Part shown: positions 53,247 to 60,788 of the stretch, piece after piece
How the letters are laid out: every line of letters begins with the position of its first letter
Position numbering within the stretch: position 1 is the first letter of the stretch
From: G11 sp947167445
GTDB lineage: Bacteria > Bacillota > Clostridia > Lachnospirales > Lachnospiraceae
Assembly (NCBI GenBank): GCA_947167445.1
Contig: CAMVID010000002.1
Span: forward strand, 181,201-245,200
Direction: 5' to 3'
DNA length: 64,000 bases
Made by a program: the position numbers and the translations under genes
Notes under the pieces: model-generated
Seen by the model: the letters and a program-made list of their open reading frames with translations, nothing else
Told to the model about the DNA's origin: nothing
The model's database searches: none

Positions 53247-54050
53247 ATGTTACTTGATAAGCTGAATCAGATTAAAGACTGGAAAGCCCCGGTGATCCCT
53301 TCGGATATTCCCCATGGTGATATGCCGGGTGATAAGGTTGAGATAAATGAAGGCCATGTAATGAAGGCCAATGTTATTTTCCCAAGACTCCTTGAACTTA
53401 TGAAGGAGGAGGCTGCCAAAGGTAAAGAAAAGATTGTTATTACCGTTTGCGGCGGTTCGGGCGTAGGTAAGTCGGAGATTGCTTCCATTCTTTCCTTTTA
53501 CCTTACATCTGCAGGTATAAAGAGCTATACATTATCGGGAGATAACTATCCGAGAAGAATCCCCATGCTTAACGATGCCGAGAGACTTCGTGTTTATGAG
53601 GAACTTGGAAGAGAGGGCCTTGAGGATTATCTTGGCTCCGATAAAGAGATTAACTTTAAAGAGATTGAGAAAATAGCTCTTGATTTCAAAGAGGGAGCTA
53701 AGAACATCAGCCTAAGACGCCTTGGAAGAAAAGAGGATGAACTTTGGTACGATGATGTGGATTTCTCAGATACGGATGTACTTATTATTGAGTGGACCCA
53801 CGGCAACAGCGACAACTATAAGGGAGTGGATATCCCTATTCTTCTTAACAGTACTCCCAAGGAAACACTGGAGCACAGAAGATCAAGAAACAGGGATGGA
53901 GCAACTGACTCACCTTTTACCACAATGGTTCTTGAAATCGAGCAGGGACAGATAAAAAATCAGGCACATAAGGCAAAGATAATCATTTCAAAGCAGGGAG
54001 AAATCTTAAGCTTTGATGAGTATGAAAAGCTTATGGAAGCGGAGAAGTAA
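53247..54050 (+). CDS. P-loop small-molecule kinase of unknown substrate
   Basis: A 267-residue protein with Walker A GGSGVGKSEIA (residues about 66-76) and a later acidic stretch DVLIIEWTHG resembling Walker B of the uridine kinase/APS kinase/zeta group. SGDNYPRR after the first strand may bind substrate. The ATG at 53247 follows GGAGGA; an earlier in-frame ATG lies inside the esterase gene. Placed between an esterase and a glycoside phosphorylase, so it may phosphorylate the released product. The substrate cannot be read. Confidence 0.78.
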   Translation: MLLDKLNQIKDWKAPVIPSDIPHGDMPGDKVEINEGHVMKANVIFPRLLELMKEEAAKGKEKIVITVCGGSGVGKSEIASILSFYLTSAGIKSYTLSGDNYPRRIPMLNDAERLRVYEELGREGLEDYLGSDKEINFKEIEKIALDFKEGAKNISLRRLGRKEDELWYDDVDFSDTDVLIIEWTHGNSDNYKGVDIPILLNSTPKETLEHRRSRNRDGATDSPFTTMVLEIEQGQIKNQAHKAKIIISKQGEILSFDEYEKLMEAEK

Positions 54051-54052
54051 TT

Positions 54053-55582
54053 ATGAGTAATACATCAGAGGCCAACAACAAGCCCATGTTAAATGCATAT
54101 CCGGACAGTATGGGAGGAACCCTTAAAGATATCGTGGGGTTTCTTTCATCGGATGATTTGAAGGGTACTTTTTCATCCTTCTATATCCTGCCAAGTCTCT
54201 ATCATACAGATTTGGACAGAGGCTTTTCGGTTATTGATTATTCCCTTGAGGAGAACCTTGCAAAGAGGGAGGACCTCAGTGCTTTACAGGACATGGGGAT
54301 AGACTTAAAGCTTGACTTTATCTTAAACCATGCCTCGGTTCAGTCTCCCCAGTTTAAAGATCTGGTGGCAAAAGGTGAAGCCTCTCCTTATAAGGATTTC
54401 TTTATTAACTGGAATGAATTCTGGGCGGGGAAGGGAGAGATGACTCCCGAAGGCTACATTAAGCCCGATGACAAATACATAAAGGATATGTTCTTCAGAA
54501 AGCCCGGACTTCCCATTCTTATGGTTAAGATGCCTGACGGAAAGAAGGTTCCCTATTGGAACACCTTCTACCAGGAGGTTAAGGAAACTCCTGAAGGAGA
54601 GAAGTATTTGGGTCAGATGGACCTTAATATCAAGTCTCCTTTGGTTTGGGATTTCTATGACGATACTCTTAAGAAAATATCCGAGTATGGAGCAAGCATT
54701 GTTCGACTTGACGCTTTCGCCTATGCACCAAAGGAACCCGGACTTAAGAATTTCCTTAATGAGCCGGGAACCTGGGATTTGTTATCAAAGGTAAGGGCTT
54801 TGGCTGATAAGTACGGACTTACACTGCTTCCCGAAATCCATGCAAGCTACAGCGAGAAGATATATGAGACCATAGCAGATAAGGGTTATATGACCTATGA
54901 CTTCTTCCTGCCGGGACTTATTATCGACGCTTTCGAGAATAAAGACGGCTCTACCCTTGTGACCTGGGCCAATGAGCTTATTGACAAAAAAATAAAAACA
55001 GTCAACATGCTTGGCTGCCACGACGGAATACCTCTTCTTGACCTGAAGGGTCTCATTCCTGAGGAGCAGATTGAGAAACTTATTAAGACTGTTGTTGGCA
55101 GAGGAGGCTTTGTGAAGGACCTTCACGGTGCCAAGAACATGTACTATCAGGTTAATGCCACTTATTATTCGGCTCTCGGTGAGGATGATAAGAAGATGCT
55201 GGCTGCAAGGGCTTTGCAGTTATTTATGCCGGGGAAGCCTCAGGTGTGGTATCTTGATCTTCTTGCAGGAAAGAATGATTATGAGGCTGTGAAGGCAGCA
55301 GGCGCCGGCGGACATAAGGAGATAAACAGAACCAACTATACATCTGAAATGGTTTCAGAGGCTCTCAAAAAGGATGTTGTAAAGAGACAGATTGAACTTC
55401 TCAGATTCAGAAACAGCTTCGGAGCTTTCTCCTTTGACAGTACAATTGAAGCCAAAGCCAATAAAGATGTTATTTTCATCAAATGGATTAAGGGTGAATA
55501 TGCAGCAACCCTTAAACTGAATCTTACGGATTTTGACTGCGTAATCATTGCAAAGGACAAAGACGGGGAGAGAGTAATATGA
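54053..55582 (+). CDS. GH13_18 glycoside phosphorylase (sucrose-phosphorylase type)
   Basis: A 509-residue enzyme. NAYPDSMGGTLKDIVGFL near the start, YLGQMDLNIKSPLVWDFYDD, and LFMPGKPQVWYLDLLAGKND are the pattern of sucrose phosphorylases. Catalytic residues: nucleophile Asp220 (RLDAFAYA), acid/base Glu261 (LLPEIH), Asp324 (CHDGIPLLD). The subfamily includes sucrose, sucrose 6'-phosphate, glucosylglycerol and glucosylglycerate phosphorylases, so the acceptor is open. It starts 3 bases after the kinase gene and overlaps the second esterase gene. Product is expected to be alpha-glucose 1-phosphate. Confidence 0.88.
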   Translation: MSNTSEANNKPMLNAYPDSMGGTLKDIVGFLSSDDLKGTFSSFYILPSLYHTDLDRGFSVIDYSLEENLAKREDLSALQDMGIDLKLDFILNHASVQSPQFKDLVAKGEASPYKDFFINWNEFWAGKGEMTPEGYIKPDDKYIKDMFFRKPGLPILMVKMPDGKKVPYWNTFYQEVKETPEGEKYLGQMDLNIKSPLVWDFYDDTLKKISEYGASIVRLDAFAYAPKEPGLKNFLNEPGTWDLLSKVRALADKYGLTLLPEIHASYSEKIYETIADKGYMTYDFFLPGLIIDAFENKDGSTLVTWANELIDKKIKTVNMLGCHDGIPLLDLKGLIPEEQIEKLIKTVVGRGGFVKDLHGAKNMYYQVNATYYSALGEDDKKMLAARALQLFMPGKPQVWYLDLLAGKNDYEAVKAAGAGGHKEINRTNYTSEMVSEALKKDVVKRQIELLRFRNSFGAFSFDSTIEAKANKDVIFIKWIKGEYAATLKLNLTDFDCVIIAKDKDGERVI

Positions 55583-56688
55583 AATATAATACCTTCTTTC
55601 AGACCTTAGCTTTTGACAGGGTTTTGCCCTATGAAGGACAGGTAGAGTGTCTGGTTTATGAAGAGGGCAAGCCCTTTCTTCAGATAAAAGCGCCGGAAGC
55701 GGATAAGGTGAACTTCCGCTATGAAGAAGCCAACCATTACTGCACCAAAGATGAATCCGGAATATGGAAGACACCTTATACCGCAGTAAGCGCAATGAAC
55801 TATGTTCAGCTTATAGTTGACGGGGTGGAATTAATAACTCCCATGCTTCCAATTTCCTACGGGTATTCGAGGCCCTATAATTATGTGGAGTTGGAGACCA
55901 ATGACGATTTTTACAAAATTAAAGATGTTCCCCACGGAAGCGTCAGAAGAGAATTCTTTGAATCAAGTGTAACCGGCGAGTGGGAGAGTTGCGTGGTTTA
56001 TACGCCTCCCGGATATGATGAGACTTATAAGACTTATCCTGTGCTTTACTTACAGCACGGTCACGGCGAGAATGAGATGGGCTGGACGGCAGCAGGCAAG
56101 GTTAACTTTATTATGGATAACCTTATTGCCGAGGGTAAGACGGTGCCCTTCGTGATCGTTATGAATAACGGAATGGTCCAGAAGGTGGATGAGAAGGGCA
56201 GGAGAGTGGTTGACTTTCTCCTGTTTGACAAATACCTTATGGAGGATGTTATTCCCTTTATTGAGAAGAAATTCAGGGTCGGCGGCAAGAAGGTATATAG
56301 AGGCATGGCGGGACTTTCCATGGGCTCTTTGCAGACCTGCCTTACGGGCTTTGCACATCCTGAGATGTTTGATTGCCTTGGAGTGTTCAGCGGATTTGTT
56401 ACGGATATAATTCAGGGGTCAGAGCTTGATTTGCCCGGAAGAGAAGCAAGCGCCAATGAGCACTTAAAGCTTCTGGATGACGGAAAGAAGTTTAACGCTT
56501 TGTTTAACGTCTTCTTCAGATCCATGGGTGATAAAGATCCTTTCTGGAGCAATTTCGCTCATGATGATGAGCTTCTTAAGGAGAAAGGTATCACCCAGGT
56601 CCGAAAAGTTTATGACGGAACCCACGACTGGAATGTATGGCGTGAGTCCTTCAGAGATTTTGCAAAATTAATATTTAAGAATGTTTAA
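55579..56688 (+). CDS. Esterase with N-terminal beta-sandwich (Fes/CE1-like)
   Basis: A 369-residue protein. Residues about 1-100 look like a small CBM48/E-set-type beta domain (VNFRYEEANHYCTKDESGIW). The hydrolase domain has VLYLQHGHGENEMGW, the nucleophile elbow AGLSMGSLQTCL, and a C-terminal YDGTHDWNVWRESF with the catalytic His. There is no signal peptide. It resembles enterochelin-esterase/feruloyl-esterase architectures. It overlaps the phosphorylase gene by 4 bases. The substrate may be an acylated sugar handled by this operon. Confidence 0.86.
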   Translation: MKYNTFFQTLAFDRVLPYEGQVECLVYEEGKPFLQIKAPEADKVNFRYEEANHYCTKDESGIWKTPYTAVSAMNYVQLIVDGVELITPMLPISYGYSRPYNYVELETNDDFYKIKDVPHGSVRREFFESSVTGEWESCVVYTPPGYDETYKTYPVLYLQHGHGENEMGWTAAGKVNFIMDNLIAEGKTVPFVIVMNNGMVQKVDEKGRRVVDFLLFDKYLMEDVIPFIEKKFRVGGKKVYRGMAGLSMGSLQTCLTGFAHPEMFDCLGVFSGFVTDIIQGSELDLPGREASANEHLKLLDDGKKFNALFNVFFRSMGDKDPFWSNFAHDDELLKEKGITQVRKVYDGTHDWNVWRESFRDFAKLIFKNV

Positions 56689-57506
56689 AGCTTCTTATAT
56701 TCAGGGATGCGGTTTTCGAATACAGTGTAGTATTTGAAGCCGCATTCTTTTAACATGTCTTCGGCAACATTAAAGTCCGCAGCCACGTCCTTTGCAAAGT
56801 GGGCATCGGAGCCGATGGTGATGATTTCGCCGCCAAGCTCCTTGTATCTTTTAAGGATACCCATGTGAGGGTGAGCAAAGGAAAGGCCCTTTCTTAAGCC
56901 TGCGGTGTTGATTTCGATACCTTTTTCATTCTCAATCAGTTCCTCAAGCATGCTGTCGAAAAGGTCGCGGTATTTCTCATAAGAATAGTTCTGATCCTTG
57001 GATGCGCCGTATCTTACGACGTAATCAAGGTGACCGTAGACGTCAAAGTTCTGGAACTTCTTTATATTCTCAAGCTCTGACGTGAAGTATTCCCTGTAAG
57101 CTTCCTCGTCGCTTCTTCCCTCGTAGAAGGAGGGCCAGCAGATATCCATGCCCCTTACAAGGTGGGATGAAGCAATAATAAAGTCAAAGTCGTAGGCCTT
57201 GGCATAGGCGGCAATCTGCTTAAGGCATGATGTCTGGATACCAAGTTCGATACCAAATAGAAGTTTAATCTTGCCTTCGTATTCAGCCCTCATCTTCAGA
57301 AGTTCATAGAGGTAAGAATCGGTGTTAACCTCAAAAGCACCGGGATTGGGAAACTCCTCTGAAGTGGGGAAATTAATATCCATGTGCTCGGTGAAGCACA
57401 TGTGGGTTAAACCCTTGGAAATTCCGGATTCGATGACATCTCTCATTGGAGCATCGGAATCCTCTGAAAAAGCTGTATGTATATGGAAATCTGATGTGAT
57501 GGACAT
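56685..57506 (-). CDS. PHP-domain phosphatase, HisJ-like
   Basis: A 273-residue metal-dependent phosphatase of the histidinol-phosphatase group. Metal motifs: DFHIHTAFSEDSDAP, TEHMDINFP, IIASSHLVRGMD, YGHLDYVVRYG and GSDAHFAKDVA. The frame is open 20 codons more, but that segment is covered by the promoter, and GGGAG precedes the ATG at 57506. With no his gene near and an esterase operon converging on it, the substrate may be a sugar phosphate rather than histidinol phosphate. Stop bases are shared with that esterase. Confidence 0.85.
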   Translation of the reverse strand: MSITSDFHIHTAFSEDSDAPMRDVIESGISKGLTHMCFTEHMDINFPTSEEFPNPGAFEVNTDSYLYELLKMRAEYEGKIKLLFGIELGIQTSCLKQIAAYAKAYDFDFIIASSHLVRGMDICWPSFYEGRSDEEAYREYFTSELENIKKFQNFDVYGHLDYVVRYGASKDQNYSYEKYRDLFDSMLEELIENEKGIEINTAGLRKGLSFAHPHMGILKRYKELGGEIITIGSDAHFAKDVAADFNVAEDMLKECGFKYYTVFENRIPEYKKL

Positions 57507-57537
57507 AAACCTGTCTCCCTTCGTCTTGATATGGTAA

Positions 57538-57566
57538 ATGATAGCGGAAATGTGAGGAAAAAGCAA
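57538..57566 (-). promoter_or_regulatory. Promoter of PHP phosphatase gene
   Basis: On the minus strand, TTGCTT (57561-57566) and TATCAT (57538-57543) are spaced 17 bases, about 32 bases before the start codon. Confidence 0.65.
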
Positions 57567-57573
57567 TAATTCT

Positions 57574-57592
57574 CACAACTTGATGAATTGTG
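57574..57592. promoter_or_regulatory. Inverted repeat between the two divergent promoters
   Basis: CACAA and TTGTG flank 9 bases. It lies directly upstream of the minus-strand -35 and touches the plus-strand -35, so it could serve both promoters. Five-base arms may occur by chance. Confidence 0.35.
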
Positions 57593-57619
57593 GAAAAATA
57601 AAATTTTTAGTGGTAAAAT
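57591..57619 (+). promoter_or_regulatory. Promoter of HD-GYP gene, start point at the ATG
   Basis: TGGAAA (57591-57596) and TAAAAT (57614-57619) are spaced 17 bases, with an extended TG before the -10. The usual start 7 bases after the -10 is 57626, the A of the ATG. No ribosome site is present between. Confidence 0.6.
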
Positions 57620-57625
57620 GGCATT

Positions 57626-59392
57626 ATGAGACGTCTGGATGCGGTTTTGAAAATTGAATTTGTATATGTGCTATTGCTGGCAATAGCTCTTTTTTGCTAT
57701 GCCCTATTTACGGATGGCGTAAAGGGGGAGGCTTATATCGGCTCCTTTGATGTTGAGGAACTGACCGACGGATGGACATTGACTGAGCCGGACGGCACCG
57801 TTACCGAGGATGTTTCTTTGCCTGTAAGGAGAGATGGGGCTGAGGGAGATGAGTTCATTCTCACCAACACTCTTCCCGAGGGCGTGCGTGAGGGCACGAC
57901 AATCAGCATGAGAGCAACCAGGCAGAACCTTCGAATCCTTGTAAACGGAGAGGACAGAGGGCTTTATCGCGCTGTCAACTTCAATGGCGTAAGGGAAGCT
58001 GTGGTAAGCGGATATGCCATAGCGGACCTTAAGGACGGGGATGGAGGAGGGCAGATAGAGATTATTGTCACTGCCAGAAGAAGCGAGTCTCAGCTTCTTA
58101 GCCCCTTAACCTATGGATACGGAAACAATGTGTGGTTTCCTTATATAAAGCAGAACATTTTCCTGGTTATTATAGCAAGTGCTCTGGTTTTTGCCGGTAC
58201 AGTGGCCATTGTAACCTATTTATTTATACGTAAGAAGATTAATTCTGCAGGTGCGATTTTGTACCTGGCCTTTGTAATGCTGGTGGATGGACTGTGGATC
58301 ATAAGCGAATCACCCATCAGACAGATTATATTTAGGTCACCATCCTATTCGAGTGTCTTTGCATTCCTTTTGGTGGAGTCACTGGCGGGATTTGGAGCCA
58401 TGTACTTTAATGAGATCCAGGAGCACAGGTATGAGAAGATTTATGTGCCTCTGGAGGCTATTATTTTCATACAGGTACTTATTAATACCATTCTTCATTT
58501 TACAGGAACCGTAGAATTCTTCACCACTTTGGTATTTTCACATATCTGGACCATCGTTACGATTATCGCGGGTCTTACCTGTATGGTGATTGATATAAGG
58601 AAGAATCTTATCAAAAGATACAGCATAGTTGCCTTTGGAATGCTGGTTCTTATTGTATCTGCGGCCTTTGAGCTGATTGTCTTCTATGTCGGCACTTCCA
58701 CCCTTGGCGTATTCTTGGGCCTTGGACTTATGATTCTTCTTGCGACCACTGCCATGCAGACCATTAAGGATGCAATTTCAAGGGTCGAGGACAGAAGAAT
58801 CTACTCCGAAAAAATGACTCAGGCCACCTTCCAGACCATAGCGGGCACCATCGATGCAAAGGATGAGTATACCGGCGGTCACTCTGAAAGAGTGGGAGAA
58901 TATGCGGCGAAAATTGCCACATGGATGGCTGAGACATATTCCTTCACTGCTGATGATATTGCCAGAATCAGACAGATTGGACTGATGCACGACATCGGCA
59001 AAATCGGCGTGCCCGACAGCGTACTTAATAAGAAGGGAAGACTGACAGACGAAGAGTATAACCTGATGAAGCAGCACACCGTCATCGGTTCCGATATTCT
59101 TAAGAACATTGAGGATGTAGCAGGCCTAAGAGACGGTGTAAGACATCACCACGAGCGCTACGACGGAAAGGGTTACCCCGACGGACTAAAGGGTGACGAG
59201 ATTACGCCCTTTGCAAGAATTCTTTGTATAGCCGACAGTTTCGATGCCATGACCAGCGACCGTGTCTACAGGGGAAGACTTACCGGGGAGCAGGTCCTTG
59301 ACGAAATCGAGAAGAACCGCGGAACACAGTTTGCCCCTGAAGTAGCGGATACTGTCCTTGCTATGATCAAGGATGGACTGCTGGAGTGCTAG
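57626..59392 (+). CDS. Membrane HD-GYP protein, probable c-di-GMP phosphodiesterase
   Basis: A 588-residue protein. TM1 is at about residues 9-30. An external beta-rich domain of about 150 residues follows, similar to the 7TM-associated extracellular (DISM) type. Then six or seven TM helices from about 180 to 380 are seen. The C-terminal HD-GYP domain is intact: HSERVGEYA, LMHDIGKIGVPD, HHHERYDGKGYPDGLKGDEI and IADSFDAMTSDRVYRG. It should break down cyclic di-GMP under control of an external signal. No Shine-Dalgarno sequence precedes the ATG. Confidence 0.9.
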   Translation: MRRLDAVLKIEFVYVLLLAIALFCYALFTDGVKGEAYIGSFDVEELTDGWTLTEPDGTVTEDVSLPVRRDGAEGDEFILTNTLPEGVREGTTISMRATRQNLRILVNGEDRGLYRAVNFNGVREAVVSGYAIADLKDGDGGGQIEIIVTARRSESQLLSPLTYGYGNNVWFPYIKQNIFLVIIASALVFAGTVAIVTYLFIRKKINSAGAILYLAFVMLVDGLWIISESPIRQIIFRSPSYSSVFAFLLVESLAGFGAMYFNEIQEHRYEKIYVPLEAIIFIQVLINTILHFTGTVEFFTTLVFSHIWTIVTIIAGLTCMVIDIRKNLIKRYSIVAFGMLVLIVSAAFELIVFYVGTSTLGVFLGLGLMILLATTAMQTIKDAISRVEDRRIYSEKMTQATFQTIAGTIDAKDEYTGGHSERVGEYAAKIATWMAETYSFTADDIARIRQIGLMHDIGKIGVPDSVLNKKGRLTDEEYNLMKQHTVIGSDILKNIEDVAGLRDGVRHHHERYDGKGYPDGLKGDEITPFARILCIADSFDAMTSDRVYRGRLTGEQVLDEIEKNRGTQFAPEVADTVLAMIKDGLLEC

Positions 59393-59404
59393 GGGGGAGG
59401 AAAA

Positions 59405-59536
59405 ATCCCAATTGTGATTGAATATTGGGAGAAAGAAGAATATAATTGGGAGTAGAGATTTTCTCCCAACGGCAGAGAATATCTCCCAAAACAATAAATA
59501 ATATGGGCGATAAATATTCGCCTTGGGAGAAAGGAG
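59405..59536 (+). promoter_or_regulatory. Fic gene leader with six TTGGGAG/CTCCCAA half-sites
   Basis: TTGGGAG occurs at 59425, 59446 and 59523; CTCCCAA at 59463 and 59483, with a near match (ATCCCAA) at 59405. The copy at 59523 runs directly into the ribosome site AAGGAG (59531-59536). The 59446 and 59463 copies can form a hairpin with a 10-base loop, and the 59483 and 59523 copies can pair with a GGCGA/TCGCC helix inside. Repeats in the same direction are 20-21 bases apart. It could be an RNA switch or a set of protein operators. Confidence 0.6.
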
Positions 59537-59545
59537 AACTTATCA

Positions 59546-60613
59546 TTGCGAAAATTTGATTATTCTTATCTTGCAGATAGAACTTGGGATAACGAGATAA
59601 TGTCGTATATATCAAAGATTCACGAGTATAAGGGAAAACAGGAACTTTTTCTACGGCAGAAACCTGTGGAGCTTAATAGACTTATTGAAATTGCAAAAAT
59701 ACAGAGTACAGAAGCATCCAACAGGATTGAAGGTATCATAACTACGAATGCCAGATTGAAGCAGCTTGTAGCAGATAAAACTACTCCCAAGAACAGGGAT
59801 GAGGAAGAAATCATCGGCTATCGAAATGTGCTTAACCTTGTGCATGAGAATTATGATGTTTTGCCAGTGCGAAGTAATTATATTCTTCAAATGCATCGAG
59901 ATTTGCTTAAGTTCACAAATCTTTCTTATGCGGGACAATATAAGACAACCTCAAATGAAATAGACATGGTATTGGAATCAGGTGAAAAGGTTGTATTGTT
60001 TAAGCCATTAGAGCCATATGAAACACCACCTGCTATCGAGGCTATTTGTGACAAATATCAAGAAGCATTGGATAAAGAGCTTGTTGATGAGCTCATCTTA
60101 ATACCATGTTTCCTACTAGATTTTTTGTGTATTCATCCTTTTAATGACGGCAATGGACGTATGAGCAGACTATTAACACTGCTGTTGTTATATCGTAGCG
60201 GATACATGGTTGGGCAGTACATCAGTATTGAGAAAGCTATAGCTGATACAAAGGAAGCGTACTATGATGCGCTTCAAAAGGCAGACCAAGGATGGCGCGA
60301 GGGAATAAATGACCCTAAGCCATTTATCAAGTATATGTTGAGTATTATACTTTCATGTTACAAGGAATTTGAAGCAAGAGTATCTATTGCTCATGCGGCT
60401 GGAGCAAAGAGTACGTCATATGACATTGTGAAAGCTTATGTAAGTGAGCGTATTGGTAAGTTTTCAAAACAGGAAGTGCTTATAGGCTGTCCAAGCCTAG
60501 GTAGTTCTTCTGTAGAATCAGCGTTAAAGAAGCTTGTTGATGATGGTACATTAGTTAGACTTGGCGCAGGCAGAAAAACGCTATATGCAAGAGCTGATGC
60601 AGTAATTGATTAA
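59546..60613 (+). CDS. Fic-family protein with N-terminal inhibitory helix (class II)
   Basis: A 355-residue Fic protein that transfers AMP or another nucleotide group to a target protein. The start is a TTG 9 bases after AAGGAG. The inhibitory motif is SNRIEG (residues 58-63), matching [ST]xxxE[GN] in front of the Fic core, so activity is self-restrained. The Fic motif is HPFNDGNGRMSR (197-208). The last about 80 residues look like a winged-helix DNA-binding domain (KFSKQEVLIGC, SSVESALKKLVDDGTLVRLG), suggesting autoregulation. The gene is AT-richer and less codon-biased than its neighbours, consistent with transfer. Confidence 0.9.
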   Translation: MRKFDYSYLADRTWDNEIMSYISKIHEYKGKQELFLRQKPVELNRLIEIAKIQSTEASNRIEGIITTNARLKQLVADKTTPKNRDEEEIIGYRNVLNLVHENYDVLPVRSNYILQMHRDLLKFTNLSYAGQYKTTSNEIDMVLESGEKVVLFKPLEPYETPPAIEAICDKYQEALDKELVDELILIPCFLLDFLCIHPFNDGNGRMSRLLTLLLLYRSGYMVGQYISIEKAIADTKEAYYDALQKADQGWREGINDPKPFIKYMLSIILSCYKEFEARVSIAHAAGAKSTSYDIVKAYVSERIGKFSKQEVLIGCPSLGSSSVESALKKLVDDGTLVRLGAGRKTLYARADAVID

Positions 60614-60673
60614 GCTTTTGAAGATTTTGATGGTATAAGCTGACAGCTTTTCGAGAAATTTAACATTTTCTGC

Positions 60674-60702
60674 TTGATTTTGCATATGAAATTATGTAGA
60701 AT
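60674..60702 (+). promoter_or_regulatory. Promoter of gap-pgk-tpiA
   Basis: TTGATT (60674-60679) and TAGAAT (60697-60702) are spaced 17 bases. The leader to the gap ATG is about 80 bases and ends in AGGAGGAA. Confidence 0.6.
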
Positions 60703-60710
60703 ATTGGTGC

Positions 60711-60726
60711 TGACAAAATTTTATCA
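60711..60726. promoter_or_regulatory. Palindrome at the gap transcription start
   Basis: A 16-base palindrome with seven of eight pairs (TGACAAAATTTTATCA) covers about +2 to +17 of the predicted transcript. It is a candidate operator. Rex and CggR are known glycolysis regulators in Firmicutes, but it does not match either site well. Confidence 0.45.
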
Positions 60727-60788
60727 ATCCGTATGCATGGCTTGGTAAAAAAAATAAATACTCAATTATATTTTAGGAGGAATCTAAA

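Noticed and set aside
59546..60613. Fic/Phd-type or Fic/FicA toxin-antitoxin pair
   Set aside because: There is no small antitoxin gene beside it, and the inhibitory motif is inside the Fic protein itself.
60638..60660. Terminator after the Fic gene (AAGCT-GAC-AGCTT)
   Set aside because: The stem is only five pairs and the T-run is short; too weak to call.
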